DNA of 64,000 nt from PALSA-600 sp963842335 (GTDB lineage: Bacteria > Actinomycetota > Thermoleophilia > Gaiellales > Gaiellaceae), in NCBI GenBank assembly GCA_963842335.1, contig CAWJGF010000020.1:1-64000 (forward strand). Direction: 5' to 3'. The notes under the pieces are model-generated. The model had not been told where the DNA came from and made no database searches. It worked only from the letters and a program-made list of their open reading frames with translations. The position numbers and the translations under genes are program-made. This document shows positions 50,473 through 58,612 of the stretch, piece by piece. The stretch's first letter is position 1, and every line of letters starts with the position of its first letter.

Positions 50473-51519
50473 CTACTTGTGGTGGGGCGTGTCGAGGTCT
50501 TCCGGTGTCGCGTAGACGCCGTCGAGGAGCGTCGCCGGATCCGGTTGCGGCGACTCGTCCGCGCGTTGCAGCGAGTCACTGAGCAGCTTCTTCACCGCGA
50601 CCGTCATCTCGCCCTCCTCGTCGTCGCTCATGTCGACGTTGTCGCGGAGCCAGGTGCGGTAGCGCTCGATCGGATCGCGCTCGGCCCAGCGCTCGAAGAG
50701 CTCCTTCGGCACGTAGAACGCGTCGTCGTGCACGGCGTGCCCTTCCATACGGAGGGTCTGGCACTCGATCAGCGTCGGTCCTCCGCCATCGCGCGCCTTC
50801 TCCACCGCGGCCTTCGTCTCGCGATACACGGCGAGCACATCGGTGCCGTCGACGACGACCCCGTCGAAGCCGTAGGCCTGGGCGCGGTCGGCGAGATGCT
50901 CGACGGCGTAGCCGAGGTGCGTCGGCGTCGAATACGCCCACTGGTTGTTGTCGCAGATGAAGACGACCGGCAGCTTGCGCACGCCGGCGAAGTTCATACC
51001 CTCGTGCGCATCGCCGCGCCCCATCGCGCCCTCGCCCGACCACGCGATCGCGACGCGTTTCTCCTCGCGGATCCGAAAGGCGAGCGCGCAGCCGACGGCG
51101 ACCGGCAGCATCGCGGGCAGATGGCTCACCATCGCCAGCAGGCCCAGGCGCTGGTCGGCCATGTGCACGTTGCCGTCCTTCCCCTTCGTCGGACCATCAG
51201 CGCGGCCCATGTATTGGGCGAAGATGCGCCACGGCTCCACGCCACGCGTGATGTGCACGCCCATGTCGCGATGCAGCGGTGTGCCGACGTCGTCGGGGCC
51301 CATCGCCGTCGCGACACCGACCGAGGATGCCTCGTTCCCGCGGCCCGTGTAGAACGAGCCCGGGATCTTTCCCTGGCGGTAGAGGATGTGGCCGCGCTCT
51401 TCGACGCCGCGGGTGATCAACATGTTGCGGTAGATCTGGAGCAGGTCCTCGCGGTCGAGACCCTGTTCCCTCACCTCCTGGAGCGAGCCGCTTGGCTCGG
51501 CCACGCGCGCGATTGCCAC
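50473..51519 (-). CDS. 2-oxoacid dehydrogenase E1 component, alpha subunit
   Basis: A 348-residue thiamine-diphosphate subunit. Landmarks are GSFYTGRGNEA, HRDMGVHI, KGKDGNVHM, the cofactor motif GEGAMGRGDAHEGMNFAG...CDNNQW, and the C-terminal SDDEEGEM. The HRDMG segment resembles branched-chain enzymes, but pyruvate specificity is possible. GTG 51519 has GAGGA 7 nt upstream. TACGAT near 51562-51567 on this strand could be the -10 of the operon. Confidence 0.9.
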   Translation of the reverse strand: MAIARVAEPSGSLQEVREQGLDREDLLQIYRNMLITRGVEERGHILYRQGKIPGSFYTGRGNEASSVGVATAMGPDDVGTPLHRDMGVHITRGVEPWRIFAQYMGRADGPTKGKDGNVHMADQRLGLLAMVSHLPAMLPVAVGCALAFRIREEKRVAIAWSGEGAMGRGDAHEGMNFAGVRKLPVVFICDNNQWAYSTPTHLGYAVEHLADRAQAYGFDGVVVDGTDVLAVYRETKAAVEKARDGGGPTLIECQTLRMEGHAVHDDAFYVPKELFERWAERDPIERYRTWLRDNVDMSDDEEGEMTVAVKKLLSDSLQRADESPQPDPATLLDGVYATPEDLDTPHHK

Positions 51520-51589
51520 TGCACCGTCCTCGAATATCGAAAGGTGGGAAGAACCGGCCCAATCGTAACGACGACGGTAGTCTCGCAGG

Positions 51590-51880
51590 ATGGGGAAGGC
51601 GGCAGACTGGCTCCGGGAGGAACGGCGGAACGTTCTCGGTCACTGGAGCGCCTTCTGCCTTCAGTGTGGATCCGCCCGCCGGTGGTTCGAGGACTCCGAA
51701 GCCGAGCTCTCTCCCGAGTGCGCGACCTGCGGCGGGACGATGCTCCATCGCTGCCCGGCCTGCCAGGCGCCCTTCTCGTCGACCTTCGCGATCGACTGTG
51801 AGGAGTGCGGCGCCGCGCTGCGCGAGCCGGAGCTGCTCGGCATGCGCATCCGCCGGCCGGACCGTCCCTCGTCCGTCTGA
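51590..51880 (+). CDS. Multi-zinc-ribbon protein, DUF2321-like
   Basis: A 96-residue protein with four CxxC knuckles (CLQC, CATC, CPAC, CEEC) forming two likely zinc sites, and a basic C-terminus (RIRRPDRP). It resembles DUF2321 (COG4306) zinc-ribbon proteins of unknown function. ATG 51590 stands 6 nt behind TAGTCT with no Shine-Dalgarno. It is convergent with the ParA gene. Confidence 0.75.
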   Translation: MGKAADWLREERRNVLGHWSAFCLQCGSARRWFEDSEAELSPECATCGGTMLHRCPACQAPFSSTFAIDCEECGAALREPELLGMRIRRPDRPSSV

Positions 51881-51907
51881 GCCCCGCTCAATCGCTCGAA
51901 CAGGCGC

Positions 51908-52486
51908 TCAGCGACTGCGCAGAACGCGCCGCAGAACCGCCTCGTATTCCTCGAGGCCCTGGCGGTAGAGGCGTGCCTCGGGGCCTGCGGCAATGCCGAC
52001 GCGCTCGGGGATGACGCCCCAGACCGGGACTTTCTCCTGCTTCCACCAGTCGATCGTCTCGGCGAGATCGTTCGTGCCGAGCCTCGCCGCCGAGATGACG
52101 ACCCCGCGCGGCGTGCCGGCCGGGATCATCCCGAGCGTCACGACCACCCGTGGGTACTCGACACCGCCCGCGCGGGTCGGAATGAGGACGGCGTCGGCCG
52201 AGTTGATCGCCGACTGCACGAGCCGCTCGTCGCCCGGGGGCGTGTCCACGATCGCCACGCCGTCATGGCGGCTCATCGCTCGGGCGAGCGTTCGCTCGGA
52301 CGGCGCCTCGATGACGCTCACACCTTCGATCGGACGCTCCTCGAGCCACTCGGCCGACGAGGCCTGCCGGTCGGCGTCGATCAGCAGTACGGGGTCGTAG
52401 CCCTTGGCAGCGGCGACCGCCGCCAGATAGACCGCCATGGTCGTCTTCCCGACTCCGCCTTTGAGATTCGTGACGACGACATTCAT
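51908..52486 (-). CDS. ParA-family ATPase, orphan
   Basis: A 192-residue deviant-Walker ATPase: KGGVGKTTMAVYLA (P-loop with signature Lys), LLIDADRQASS and VDTPPGDERL. No parB or cargo gene is adjacent, so it is not the chromosomal segregation pair; it may position some other cargo or act in partition-like sorting. ATG 52486 has TACACT 11 nt upstream. Confidence 0.85.
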   Translation of the reverse strand: MNVVVTNLKGGVGKTTMAVYLAAVAAAKGYDPVLLIDADRQASSAEWLEERPIEGVSVIEAPSERTLARAMSRHDGVAIVDTPPGDERLVQSAINSADAVLIPTRAGGVEYPRVVVTLGMIPAGTPRGVVISAARLGTNDLAETIDWWKQEKVPVWGVIPERVGIAAGPEARLYRQGLEEYEAVLRRVLRSR

Positions 52487-52572
52487 GCAGTTTGTGCAGT
52501 GTAAGGGAGTCGGGCGCGGCACTCCGAGGCTGCGGTCAAACCAGCGAAACAACCAGCGGAAAGAGGTGCGAA

Positions 52573-52974
52573 ATGAGCGAATCGCTGCAGAGCGTCGGGG
52601 CAATCACCCTCTTCGTCGAGGACCTGCGATCGTCGAAAGCCTTCTACGCGGACGTCTTCGGCGCGCCGCTCGTCTACGAGGACGACAACTCCGCGGTGTT
52701 CAAGTTCGAGAATATGATCGTGAATCTGCTGAAGGTCCCTGCAGCGCACGGGCTGATCGATCCCGGCGTCGTCGCTGGACGTGAGGCCGGATCGCGCTTC
52801 CAGCTCTCGATCTGGGTCGAGGATGCGGATGCCGTGTGCGCGAAGCTCGCGTCGCGGGGCGTGGCGCTGCTCAACGGCCCGCAGAATCGCGCCTGGGGGA
52901 TGCGGACGGCGAGCTTCGTGGATCCTGCCGGGCACATCTGGGAGGTCGCGCAGGAGTTGCCGGCGGCCCAGTAG
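52573..52974 (+). CDS. VOC-family (glyoxalase/bleomycin-resistance fold) protein
   Basis: A 133-residue two-module VOC protein: AITLFVEDLRSSKAFYADVF, VFKFENMIVNLL, then QLSIWVEDADAVCAKL and FVDPAGHIWEVAQ. The last His/Glu pair suits a metal site, but the first module has no clear ligand His. AAAGAGGTG precedes ATG 52573 as a Shine-Dalgarno. Function unassigned. Confidence 0.82.
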   Translation: MSESLQSVGAITLFVEDLRSSKAFYADVFGAPLVYEDDNSAVFKFENMIVNLLKVPAAHGLIDPGVVAGREAGSRFQLSIWVEDADAVCAKLASRGVALLNGPQNRAWGMRTASFVDPAGHIWEVAQELPAAQ

Positions 52975-52988
52975 GCGCCGGGTCGCTC

Positions 52989-53789
52989 CTAGGGATGCGG
53001 GGCGGCCGCGGGAGGCAGCTGCATCGATGCGCGCAATGAGACGAGCGGCGCGGCGGGAATGCGGATGAGGCCGCGGGTCGGGCGGTCGAGGTCGAACGTG
53101 ACGAGCAGGAGCAGGGTGATGAGGCCCGCCGCGAGGACGACAGTGCTCACGCCGCGCCCGAGCATCGCCAGGTAGAGGGCGAGCAGGCCGAGCGCGGTTG
53201 CGGCGCTGATCACCTCCACGGCCAGGACGGGGCCTGGCACGCGGTTGTTCTGTGCCGACACCCGGACCGTTTGCATGTCGATCATCGCGTTCAGGCTGTC
53301 GATGTAGAGGCGGGGCGCGCTCGCGACCGGCGCGGCGGCGAGCGCCTGGCCGCCGAGCCGCCATAGTCGTCGCTGCAGCGCGCTGCCGTCGGCGATCGCC
53401 CGGCGCTGCGCGGCAGTGCCGGGAATCGCATTCGAGAGCCGGAGGCTCGCGTTGGTGTACGGCATGTACAGCGCGAGCGAGCGGCTGCGCATCGGCTCAC
53501 TGAGGGTCTGGGCACGCAGATACGCCGTGCCGATCGCGTTCGCGTCGTCGACGACCGCAGCGCGCCGCGATTCATAGCGGCCGACGGCCAGCGACAGGCC
53601 GAACGCGAGGATGAGCCCGACGAGCCCGAGCAGCGCGGCCTGGAGGACGCCGAAGGGCTCCTTCAGGGTCTCCGAGTGCTTGCGCAGGTACAGGCCAGCT
53701 CCGAGGCCGATCGCTGTCGCGCCGAAGATCACCACGAAGAGGACGCCGGTGAGCTCCCACTCGGTCAGGCTGAAGAACACTTTGGTCAT
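52989..53789 (-). CDS. Bestrophin-like (DUF4239) membrane protein
   Basis: A 266-residue membrane protein with helices near 12-30, 48-68, 190-212 and 215-232. The soluble middle (YESRRAAVVDDANAIGTAYLRAQTL) is the DUF4239 hallmark. No transport activity is known for this family. GAGAGG directly before ATG 53789 acts as the ribosome site. It follows the ASCH-like gene in the opposite sense. Confidence 0.75.
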   Translation of the reverse strand: MTKVFFSLTEWELTGVLFVVIFGATAIGLGAGLYLRKHSETLKEPFGVLQAALLGLVGLILAFGLSLAVGRYESRRAAVVDDANAIGTAYLRAQTLSEPMRSRSLALYMPYTNASLRLSNAIPGTAAQRRAIADGSALQRRLWRLGGQALAAAPVASAPRLYIDSLNAMIDMQTVRVSAQNNRVPGPVLAVEVISAATALGLLALYLAMLGRGVSTVVLAAGLITLLLLVTFDLDRPTRGLIRIPAAPLVSLRASMQLPPAAAPHP

Positions 53790-53812
53790 CCTCTCGAGCG
53801 GGGCCGGAGCGG

Positions 53813-54178
53813 CTAGAAACCGTAGCTCGGCCTGATCGCCGAGAAGCGGATCACGGTGACGGTGTCGGCGACGGTGACCTCGCGGTTGTAGAGCTGCCCG
53901 AGGAACCGGCAGAGCTCGTCGGTGTGCCGGATCTCAGGGTTGTCGTGCTCGATCTCGTTCGGCGACAGGTCACCGATCGTCTTCACCTCGACCTTGTCGA
54001 TGACCGCGTCGAAGACGTGCTGGCGCGGACCGAAGCGCGCGCCGACGAGCACGGACACGATCATGCCCTTCTGGTACTTGCGCGACTTGTCCCCCAGCCG
54101 GATCGTCGCGGACTTGCGGTGCGACTTGAGCTGGGCCTCGACGATCGGCGAGTAGAAGTTCAGCGCGAAGGAAGGCAC
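53813..54178 (-). CDS. ASCH-like small RNA-binding-fold protein
   Basis: A 121-residue beta-barrel-like protein: FALNFYSPIVEAQLKSHRKS, ATIRLGDKSRKYQKGMIVSV, HVFDAVIDKVEVKTIGDLS and a C-terminal VTVIRFSAIRP. This pattern resembles ASCH/PUA-like domains that bind RNA or nucleotides. GTG 54178 lies 9 nt behind TATGAT and 11 bp after the Nudix stop. Confidence 0.6.
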   Translation of the reverse strand: MPSFALNFYSPIVEAQLKSHRKSATIRLGDKSRKYQKGMIVSVLVGARFGPRQHVFDAVIDKVEVKTIGDLSPNEIEHDNPEIRHTDELCRFLGQLYNREVTVADTVTVIRFSAIRPSYGF

Positions 54179-54188
54179 CGGCCGCCGA

Positions 54189-54629
54189 TCATACGTCGTC
54201 GGCGGCGAGCACGACCACGGCCTTCTCCGCCATGTCGCGTTCGCCGCCGTAGGCCAGGAGCTTCGGGGCCTCGGTGAGCGGCAGCCAGCGCACGTCGGCG
54301 ACCTCGTGCCGGAACTCCTCGGGAACGTCGCCGAGCCGGCCGCCCTCGTACCGGATGAGGAAGAACGAGACGATCTTGAAGACCCGCTCACCCTCCCACG
54401 TGAAGACGTAGCGGACATCGCCGAGCTTGCCGAGCGAGCGGCCGTGAGCGCCTGTCTCCTCGGCCACCTCGCGCAGGGCGGTCTGCTCCGGGTGCTCGCC
54501 CTCATCGATTCGTCCCTTGGGGAGCGCCCAGAGGCCCACGGGCCTGCCGCCGGGGCGGATCGCCGCCATCATCCAGCGTCCGCGCAACCGTCGCACCAGC
54601 ACCCCACCCGCCGAGAATTCACGCTGCAT
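54189..54629 (-). CDS. Nudix hydrolase
   Basis: A 146-residue Nudix protein. The Nudix box is GRIDEGEHPEQTALREVAEE followed by TG, matching Gx5Ex7REUxEExGU. Substrates are probably nucleoside diphosphate derivatives; the specificity is not visible. ATG 54629 is divergent from groES. Confidence 0.87.
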   Translation of the reverse strand: MQREFSAGGVLVRRLRGRWMMAAIRPGGRPVGLWALPKGRIDEGEHPEQTALREVAEETGAHGRSLGKLGDVRYVFTWEGERVFKIVSFFLIRYEGGRLGDVPEEFRHEVADVRWLPLTEAPKLLAYGGERDMAEKAVVVLAADDV

Positions 54630-54683
54630 GACCGTCCGATCCCCCGCCCTAGATCTTAGTCTATCCGACTCAGATTCGTGCGC

Positions 54684-54723
54684 TACACTTGCCCCGCTGG
54701 CACTCACATGGGTAGAGTGCCAA
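54684..54723 (+). promoter_or_regulatory. groESL promoter with CIRCE operator
   Basis: TACACT (54684-54689) is the likely -10. CTGGCACTC (54697-54705), a 9-nt spacer, then GAGTGCCAA (54715-54723) is a CIRCE element, with G/C in place of the usual A/T at two arm positions. It covers the transcription start, so HrcA repression is expected. hrcA is not in the window. Confidence 0.88.
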
Positions 54724-54775
54724 TGTCCGTGTATCAACCCAAGGTCAAGCCTGTCACAGGGGTGGAGGTCTTTCA

Positions 54776-55081
54776 ATGAATCTACAGCCGCTTGGCGATC
54801 GCCTGATCGTCGAGGTCCTCGAGGAAGAGGAGACGACGGTCAGCGGCATCGTCCTGCCGGACACGGCGAAGGAGAAGCCGCAGCGCGGCCGCGTCCTCGC
54901 AGTCGGCCCCGGCGCCCGCGACGAGGATGGCAATCACATCGCCATCGATCTCGAAGAGGGCGACGAGATCATCTTCAGCAAGTACGGCGGGACCGAGATC
55001 AAGCTCGGTGCCGACGAGGTTCTGATTCTCCGCGAGTCGGACGTCCTGGCCAAGGTCGTCGGCGACCGCGCAGCCGTTTAA
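54776..55081 (+). CDS. groES: Co-chaperonin GroES
   Basis: A 101-residue lid of the GroEL chamber. It shows NLQPLGDRLIVEVLEEEETT at the N-terminus, the mobile loop SGIVLPDTAKEKPQ and GDEIIFSKYGGTEIK. GGTGGAGGT about 8 nt before the ATG is the Shine-Dalgarno. Co-transcribed with groEL. Confidence 0.96.
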   Translation: MNLQPLGDRLIVEVLEEEETTVSGIVLPDTAKEKPQRGRVLAVGPGARDEDGNHIAIDLEEGDEIIFSKYGGTEIKLGADEVLILRESDVLAKVVGDRAAV

Positions 55082-55101
55082 AGGAAGAGGAGAGAAAACA
55101 C

Positions 55102-56736
55102 ATGGCTCACAAGGAGCTCAAGTTCGGCGAGGAAGCCCGCCGCTCGCTTCAGCGCGGCGTCGACATCCTGGCCGACGCAGTCAAGGTCACGCTCGGCCCC
55201 AAGGGCCGCTACGTCGTCCTCGACAAGAAGTTCGGCGCCCCGACGATCACGAACGACGGTGTCACCATCGCGCGTGAGATCGACGTCGAGGACGTCTTCG
55301 AGAACCAGGGTGCTCAGCTCGTGCGTGAGGTCGCCACGGCGACGAACGACGTTGCCGGCGACGGCACCACGACGGCCACCGTTCTCGCGCAGGCGATCGT
55401 TCGCGAGGGCCTGAAGAACGTCTCGGCCGGTGCGAACCCGATGGGGCTGAAGCGCGGCATCGAGAATGCCGTCGAGGCCATCGTCGAGAACCTGAAGTCG
55501 CAGTCCGTCGAGATCTCGGGCAAGGAAGACATCGCGCGCGTCGCGACTGTGTCCTCGCGCTCGACCGAGATCGGCGAAGTGCTGTCCGAGGCGATCGAGA
55601 AGGTCGGCAAGGACGGCGTCGTGAACGTCGAGGAGGGCCAGACCTTCGGCCTCGAGCTCGAGTTCACGGAGGGCATGCAGTTCGACAAGGGCTATCTCTC
55701 GCCGTACATGGTGACCGACGCCGAGCGCATGGAGGCCGTGCTCGACAACCCGTACATCCTGGTCGCGAACCAGAAGATCGGTGCTGTCAAGGACGTGCTG
55801 CCGGTGCTCGAGCAGGTCATCCAGGCCGGCCGCCCGCTGCTGATCGTTGCCGAGGACGTCGAGGGCGAGTCGCTCGCGACGATCGTCGTCAACAAGCTGC
55901 GCGGCACCTTCCAGGCCGTCGCCGTCAAGGCGCCGGGCTTCGGTGACCGCCGCAAGCGGATGCTCGAGGACATCGCGACGCTCACGGGCGCCGAGGTGAT
56001 CACCGAGGAGATGGGTCTCAAGCTCGAGAACACGAAGGTCTCGCAGCTCGGCAACGCTCGCCGCGTGGTCGTCACGAAGGACACGACGACGATCATCGAC
56101 GGCGCAGGCGAGTCGGACGGTATCAAGGCCCGCATCAAGCAGATCAAGGCCGAGATCGAGAACACCGACTCCGACTTCGATCGTGAGAAGCTCCAGGAGC
56201 GCCTCGCGAAGCTGTCCGGCGGTGTCGCCGTCGTCAAGGTCGGCGCAGCCACCGAGACGGAGATGAAGGAGACCAAGCATCGCGTCGAGGACGCGCTGCA
56301 GGCTGCCCGCGCCGCGCTCGAAGAGGGTGTCGTGCCGGGTGGTGGCGTCGCACTGCTGAACGCATCGGACGCAGTCCGGGAGAAGGTCCTCGGCGGCCTC
56401 GAGGGTGACGAGCGCACGGGTGCGCAGATCATCATCAAGGCGCTCGAGGAGCCGCTCCGCCAGCTGGCGACGAATGCGGGCCTCGAGGGCTCCGTCGTCG
56501 TGCAGCAGGTTCGCTCCGCGAAGACGGGCGAGGGCCTGAACGTCGACACGGGCGAGGTGACCGACCTCGTGAAGGCCGGCATCACCGACCCGACGATGGT
56601 CACGCGCTCGGCGCTCCAGAACGCCGCGTCGATTGCGAAGAACATCCTCACCACCGAGGCGATCGTCGCCGAGGCTCCGGAGAAGGCAGGCGCCGGAATG
56701 GGCGCCGGCATGCCGGACATGGGCGGGATGATGTAA
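55102..56736 (+). CDS. groEL: Chaperonin GroEL
   Basis: A 544-residue 60-kDa chaperonin. Signatures are TLGPKGRYVVLDKK, NDGVTIAREI, DGTTTATVLAQAI and the C-terminal tail ending MPDMGGMM, the Gly/Met repeat typical of the housekeeping copy. AGGAAGAGGAG precedes ATG 55102. Many other ORFs in both strands here are shadows of its biased codon use. Confidence 0.96.
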   Translation: MAHKELKFGEEARRSLQRGVDILADAVKVTLGPKGRYVVLDKKFGAPTITNDGVTIAREIDVEDVFENQGAQLVREVATATNDVAGDGTTTATVLAQAIVREGLKNVSAGANPMGLKRGIENAVEAIVENLKSQSVEISGKEDIARVATVSSRSTEIGEVLSEAIEKVGKDGVVNVEEGQTFGLELEFTEGMQFDKGYLSPYMVTDAERMEAVLDNPYILVANQKIGAVKDVLPVLEQVIQAGRPLLIVAEDVEGESLATIVVNKLRGTFQAVAVKAPGFGDRRKRMLEDIATLTGAEVITEEMGLKLENTKVSQLGNARRVVVTKDTTTIIDGAGESDGIKARIKQIKAEIENTDSDFDREKLQERLAKLSGGVAVVKVGAATETEMKETKHRVEDALQAARAALEEGVVPGGGVALLNASDAVREKVLGGLEGDERTGAQIIIKALEEPLRQLATNAGLEGSVVVQQVRSAKTGEGLNVDTGEVTDLVKAGITDPTMVTRSALQNAASIAKNILTTEAIVAEAPEKAGAGMGAGMPDMGGMM

Positions 56737-56764
56737 GGACTTCGCCTCGCGCGAAGTTCTAGAA

Positions 56765-56794
56765 GGGGCGGCCCACTGGGCCGCCCCTTTTTTT
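56765..56794 (+). terminator. Rho-independent terminator of groESL
   Basis: GGGGCGGCCC, loop ACT, GGGCCGCCCC, then TTTTTTT. The stem is a perfect 10 bp, 28 bp after the groEL stop. Confidence 0.95.
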
Positions 56795-56807
56795 GTGCCG
56801 ACAAACG

Positions 56808-56836
56808 CGAAGACCCGCTGAACGCGGGCCTTCGAG
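56808..56836 (-). terminator. Hairpin, possible terminator of the oxidoreductase gene
   Basis: GAAGACCCGC, loop TGAAC, GCGGGCCTTC: a 10-position stem with one mismatch. It lies downstream of the minus-strand gene that ends at 56942. No T-tract. The rest of 56795-56941 shows no coding frame. Confidence 0.4.
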
Positions 56837-56941
56837 GGGTTCTGGGGAGGGGAGGTGCACAGACTTCATCGGATGTGAGCACCCGGCTTTGATCCCTCCA
56901 GTGAGGGATTCGCGTGCTGTTCAATCGTCTGAGCGGCCGAT

Positions 56942-57550
56942 TCAGAATCCATAACGCTCCTCGGCCCAGGGGTCGGCGTTGTTGTTGTAGCCGTAGCGCT
57001 CCCAGAACCCGGGCTTGTCGACGGACGAGAGCTCGATGCCACGCAGCCACTTCGCGCTCTTCCAGAAGTACTTGCCGGGGACGACGAGGCGGAGCGGGTA
57101 GCCGTGGTCGGGCGTCAGTTGCTCGCCGTCGCCGTGTGTCGCGAGGAGAGCGCTCGGGTCTTCGAGGAAGGAGAGCGGCACATTCGACGTGAAGCCGGCC
57201 TCTGCGTGCGCAACCACGAACCGCGCCGTCGGGTTCGGGCGCGCGAGCTTGGCAAGCTCGCTCCAGTGGACGCCTTCGAAGGCGGTGTCGAACTTCGACC
57301 AGCGAGTGACGCAGTGGATGTCCTGCACGTTCGAGGTCCGCGAGAGCTGCGAGAACTGCTCCCAGGAAAGCTCGACCTCTTGCTCGACGTCGCCGAAGAC
57401 GCGCAGCGTCCAGGTGGAGAGATCGTCGTAGCGCGCGACCGAGCCCGCATGCAGAACCGGCCACTTCGCCGTCAGATACTGCCCCGGTGGCAGGCGCGCC
57501 GGGTCGTAGCCCGCATCCGCCACCTTCTTTTCCGCCTTCGACCTGAACAC
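56942..57550 (-). CDS. Molybdopterin-dependent oxidoreductase, soluble sulfite-oxidase fold
   Basis: A 202-residue protein with the sulfite-oxidase/YedY fold. The Mo-coordinating Cys is in QDIHCVTRWSKF, followed by VHWSELAKLA and a C-terminal GYPLRLVVPGKYFWKSAKW. No signal peptide, membrane anchor or haem partner is visible, so it is probably cytoplasmic. GTG 57550 stands 7 nt behind TAGACT, in a bidirectional promoter shared with ygfZ. The substrate is unknown. Confidence 0.85.
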   Translation of the reverse strand: MFRSKAEKKVADAGYDPARLPPGQYLTAKWPVLHAGSVARYDDLSTWTLRVFGDVEQEVELSWEQFSQLSRTSNVQDIHCVTRWSKFDTAFEGVHWSELAKLARPNPTARFVVAHAEAGFTSNVPLSFLEDPSALLATHGDGEQLTPDHGYPLRLVVPGKYFWKSAKWLRGIELSSVDKPGFWERYGYNNNADPWAEERYGF

Positions 57551-57570
57551 GACCTCTAGTCTAGAAGGCG
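57551..57570. promoter_or_regulatory. Bidirectional leaderless promoter
   Basis: 20 bp between divergent starts. CTAGTCTAG (57556-57564) reads TAGTCT on + (8 nt before ATG 57571) and TAGACT on - (7 nt before GTG 57550). Confidence 0.65.
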
Positions 57571-58329
57571 ATGGCCACCGTCACGCCGAGCGTCGCACGC
57601 CGTTCCCGCTCCTATGTGCGGGTGCAGGGCCCCGATGCGGCCGACTTCCTGCAGCGCATGGTCTCGAACGACGTGCTCGCTGCAGAGTCGGTCGACGCGC
57701 TCCTGCTGACGGCCAAGGCGAAGGTGATCGCGCCCCTGCTCGTCTGGCGTCGCGGCGACGACGACTTCCTGTTGCTCACCGAGCCAGAGCTCGGCGACGT
57801 CGTGGCTTCGCACCTCTCGCGCATGCGCTTCGCAGCGAAGTGCGAGGTCGCGGTGGAACAGCACACCTCGACGATCGTCTTCGACGCGGGCGCGGGGATC
57901 GCGAATCGCGACTACGGCCTCCCGGCGTCGGAGGTCCTCGACACGTCCCTCGAGCCGACGTTGCCGGACGACGAGCTCGAGCGCCTGCGCATCGAGGCGG
58001 CCACTCCTCGGTTCGGCGCCGAGCTCGACGACCGGGTGCTGCCCGCCGAGGCCGGGCTCGAGGAGCGCGCGATCTCGTTCAGCAAGGGCTGCTATCCCGG
58101 GCAGGAGCCCGTCGCGCGCCAGCATTTCCGCGGGAAGGTGAATCGCCGGCTGCGCGTGCTCGAAGTCGATGGTGACGCCGCGGTGCCAGAGACGCCCGTC
58201 GTCTACGGCGCGAAGGAGGTCGGACGGGTCACGAGCGCGGTGCGTGGCCTTGCCCTCGCGTACGTGCGCGTCGAGGTGCCCGAAGACGCCGCGCTCGACG
58301 TCGGTGGCTTCGCGGCCCGGCTACACTGA
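57571..58329 (+). CDS. ygfZ: YgfZ/GcvT-like folate-binding protein for Fe-S enzyme maintenance
   Basis: A 252-residue tetrahydrofolate-binding protein of the GcvT fold that helps maturation or repair of some Fe-S enzymes. The YgfZ signature is KGCYPGQEPVARQHFRGKV (Cys essential in E. coli), with an N-terminal FLQRMVSNDV. The final codons CTA CAC TGA contain TACACT, a likely -10 for the following tRNA. Confidence 0.9.
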   Translation: MATVTPSVARRSRSYVRVQGPDAADFLQRMVSNDVLAAESVDALLLTAKAKVIAPLLVWRRGDDDFLLLTEPELGDVVASHLSRMRFAAKCEVAVEQHTSTIVFDAGAGIANRDYGLPASEVLDTSLEPTLPDDELERLRIEAATPRFGAELDDRVLPAEAGLEERAISFSKGCYPGQEPVARQHFRGKVNRRLRVLEVDGDAAVPETPVVYGAKEVGRVTSAVRGLALAYVRVEVPEDAALDVGGFAARLH

Positions 58330-58339
58330 CCGCTCCCTC

Positions 58340-58412
58340 GCGCCCGTAGCTCAGGGGATAGAGCACCGGCTTGCGGAGCCGGGGGTCGCAGGTTCAAATC
58401 CTGCCGGGCGCA
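58340..58412 (+). tRNA. tRNA-Arg, anticodon GCG
   Basis: Full cloverleaf: acceptor GCGCCCG/CGGGCGC, D stem GCTC/GAGC, anticodon stem CCGGC/GCCGG with loop TTGCGGA, T stem GCAGG/CCTGC with loop TTCAAAT, and discriminator A58412. CCA is not encoded. Anticodon GCG reads CGC/CGU. A20 in the D loop suits arginine identity. TACACT at 58322-58327 is the likely -10. Confidence 0.93.
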
Positions 58413-58612
58413 CCTCGTTGAACCCTCTTGCGCAAGAGTACGACCGTGCCCAGCTGACGCTGCCGCAACCTGATTTCGCTTCTCTGAAGCAGGTTGCTGA
58501 GTCTCGTCGCTCGTGGCGCTTCCGACGAAGCTCGCGATCCTGGTCGAAGAGCGAACCAGGATCGAAAGCCCAGGCGACGAACGAGAGCCTGACACCGACC
58601 TGGAGGTAGTAC
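58413..58612. other. Intergenic region with hairpins after the tRNA
   Basis: 200 bp without a supported gene. It contains CTCTT-GCGC-AAGAG (58433-58446), AACCTG...CAGGTT (58467-58495, with an inner CTTC/GAAG pair) and CGATCCTGGT/ACCAGGATCG (58535-58564, 10-bp perfect stem). The last may end the tRNA transcript. Confidence 0.5.

Noticed and set aside
51908..52486. Chromosome or plasmid partition locus
   Set aside because: ParA stands alone, with no parB and no parS-like inverted repeat seen beside it.
54684..54760. A possible small RNA or attenuator in the groES leader
   Set aside because: The only clear structure is the CIRCE inverted repeat, which explains it.
55078..57464. Long antisense frames over groEL (400 and 590 codons)
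   Set aside because: Same shadow effect; groEL on the other strand is unambiguous.
58340..58412. Integration site at the tRNA gene
   Set aside because: No integrase and no repeated copy of the tRNA 3' end within the window.
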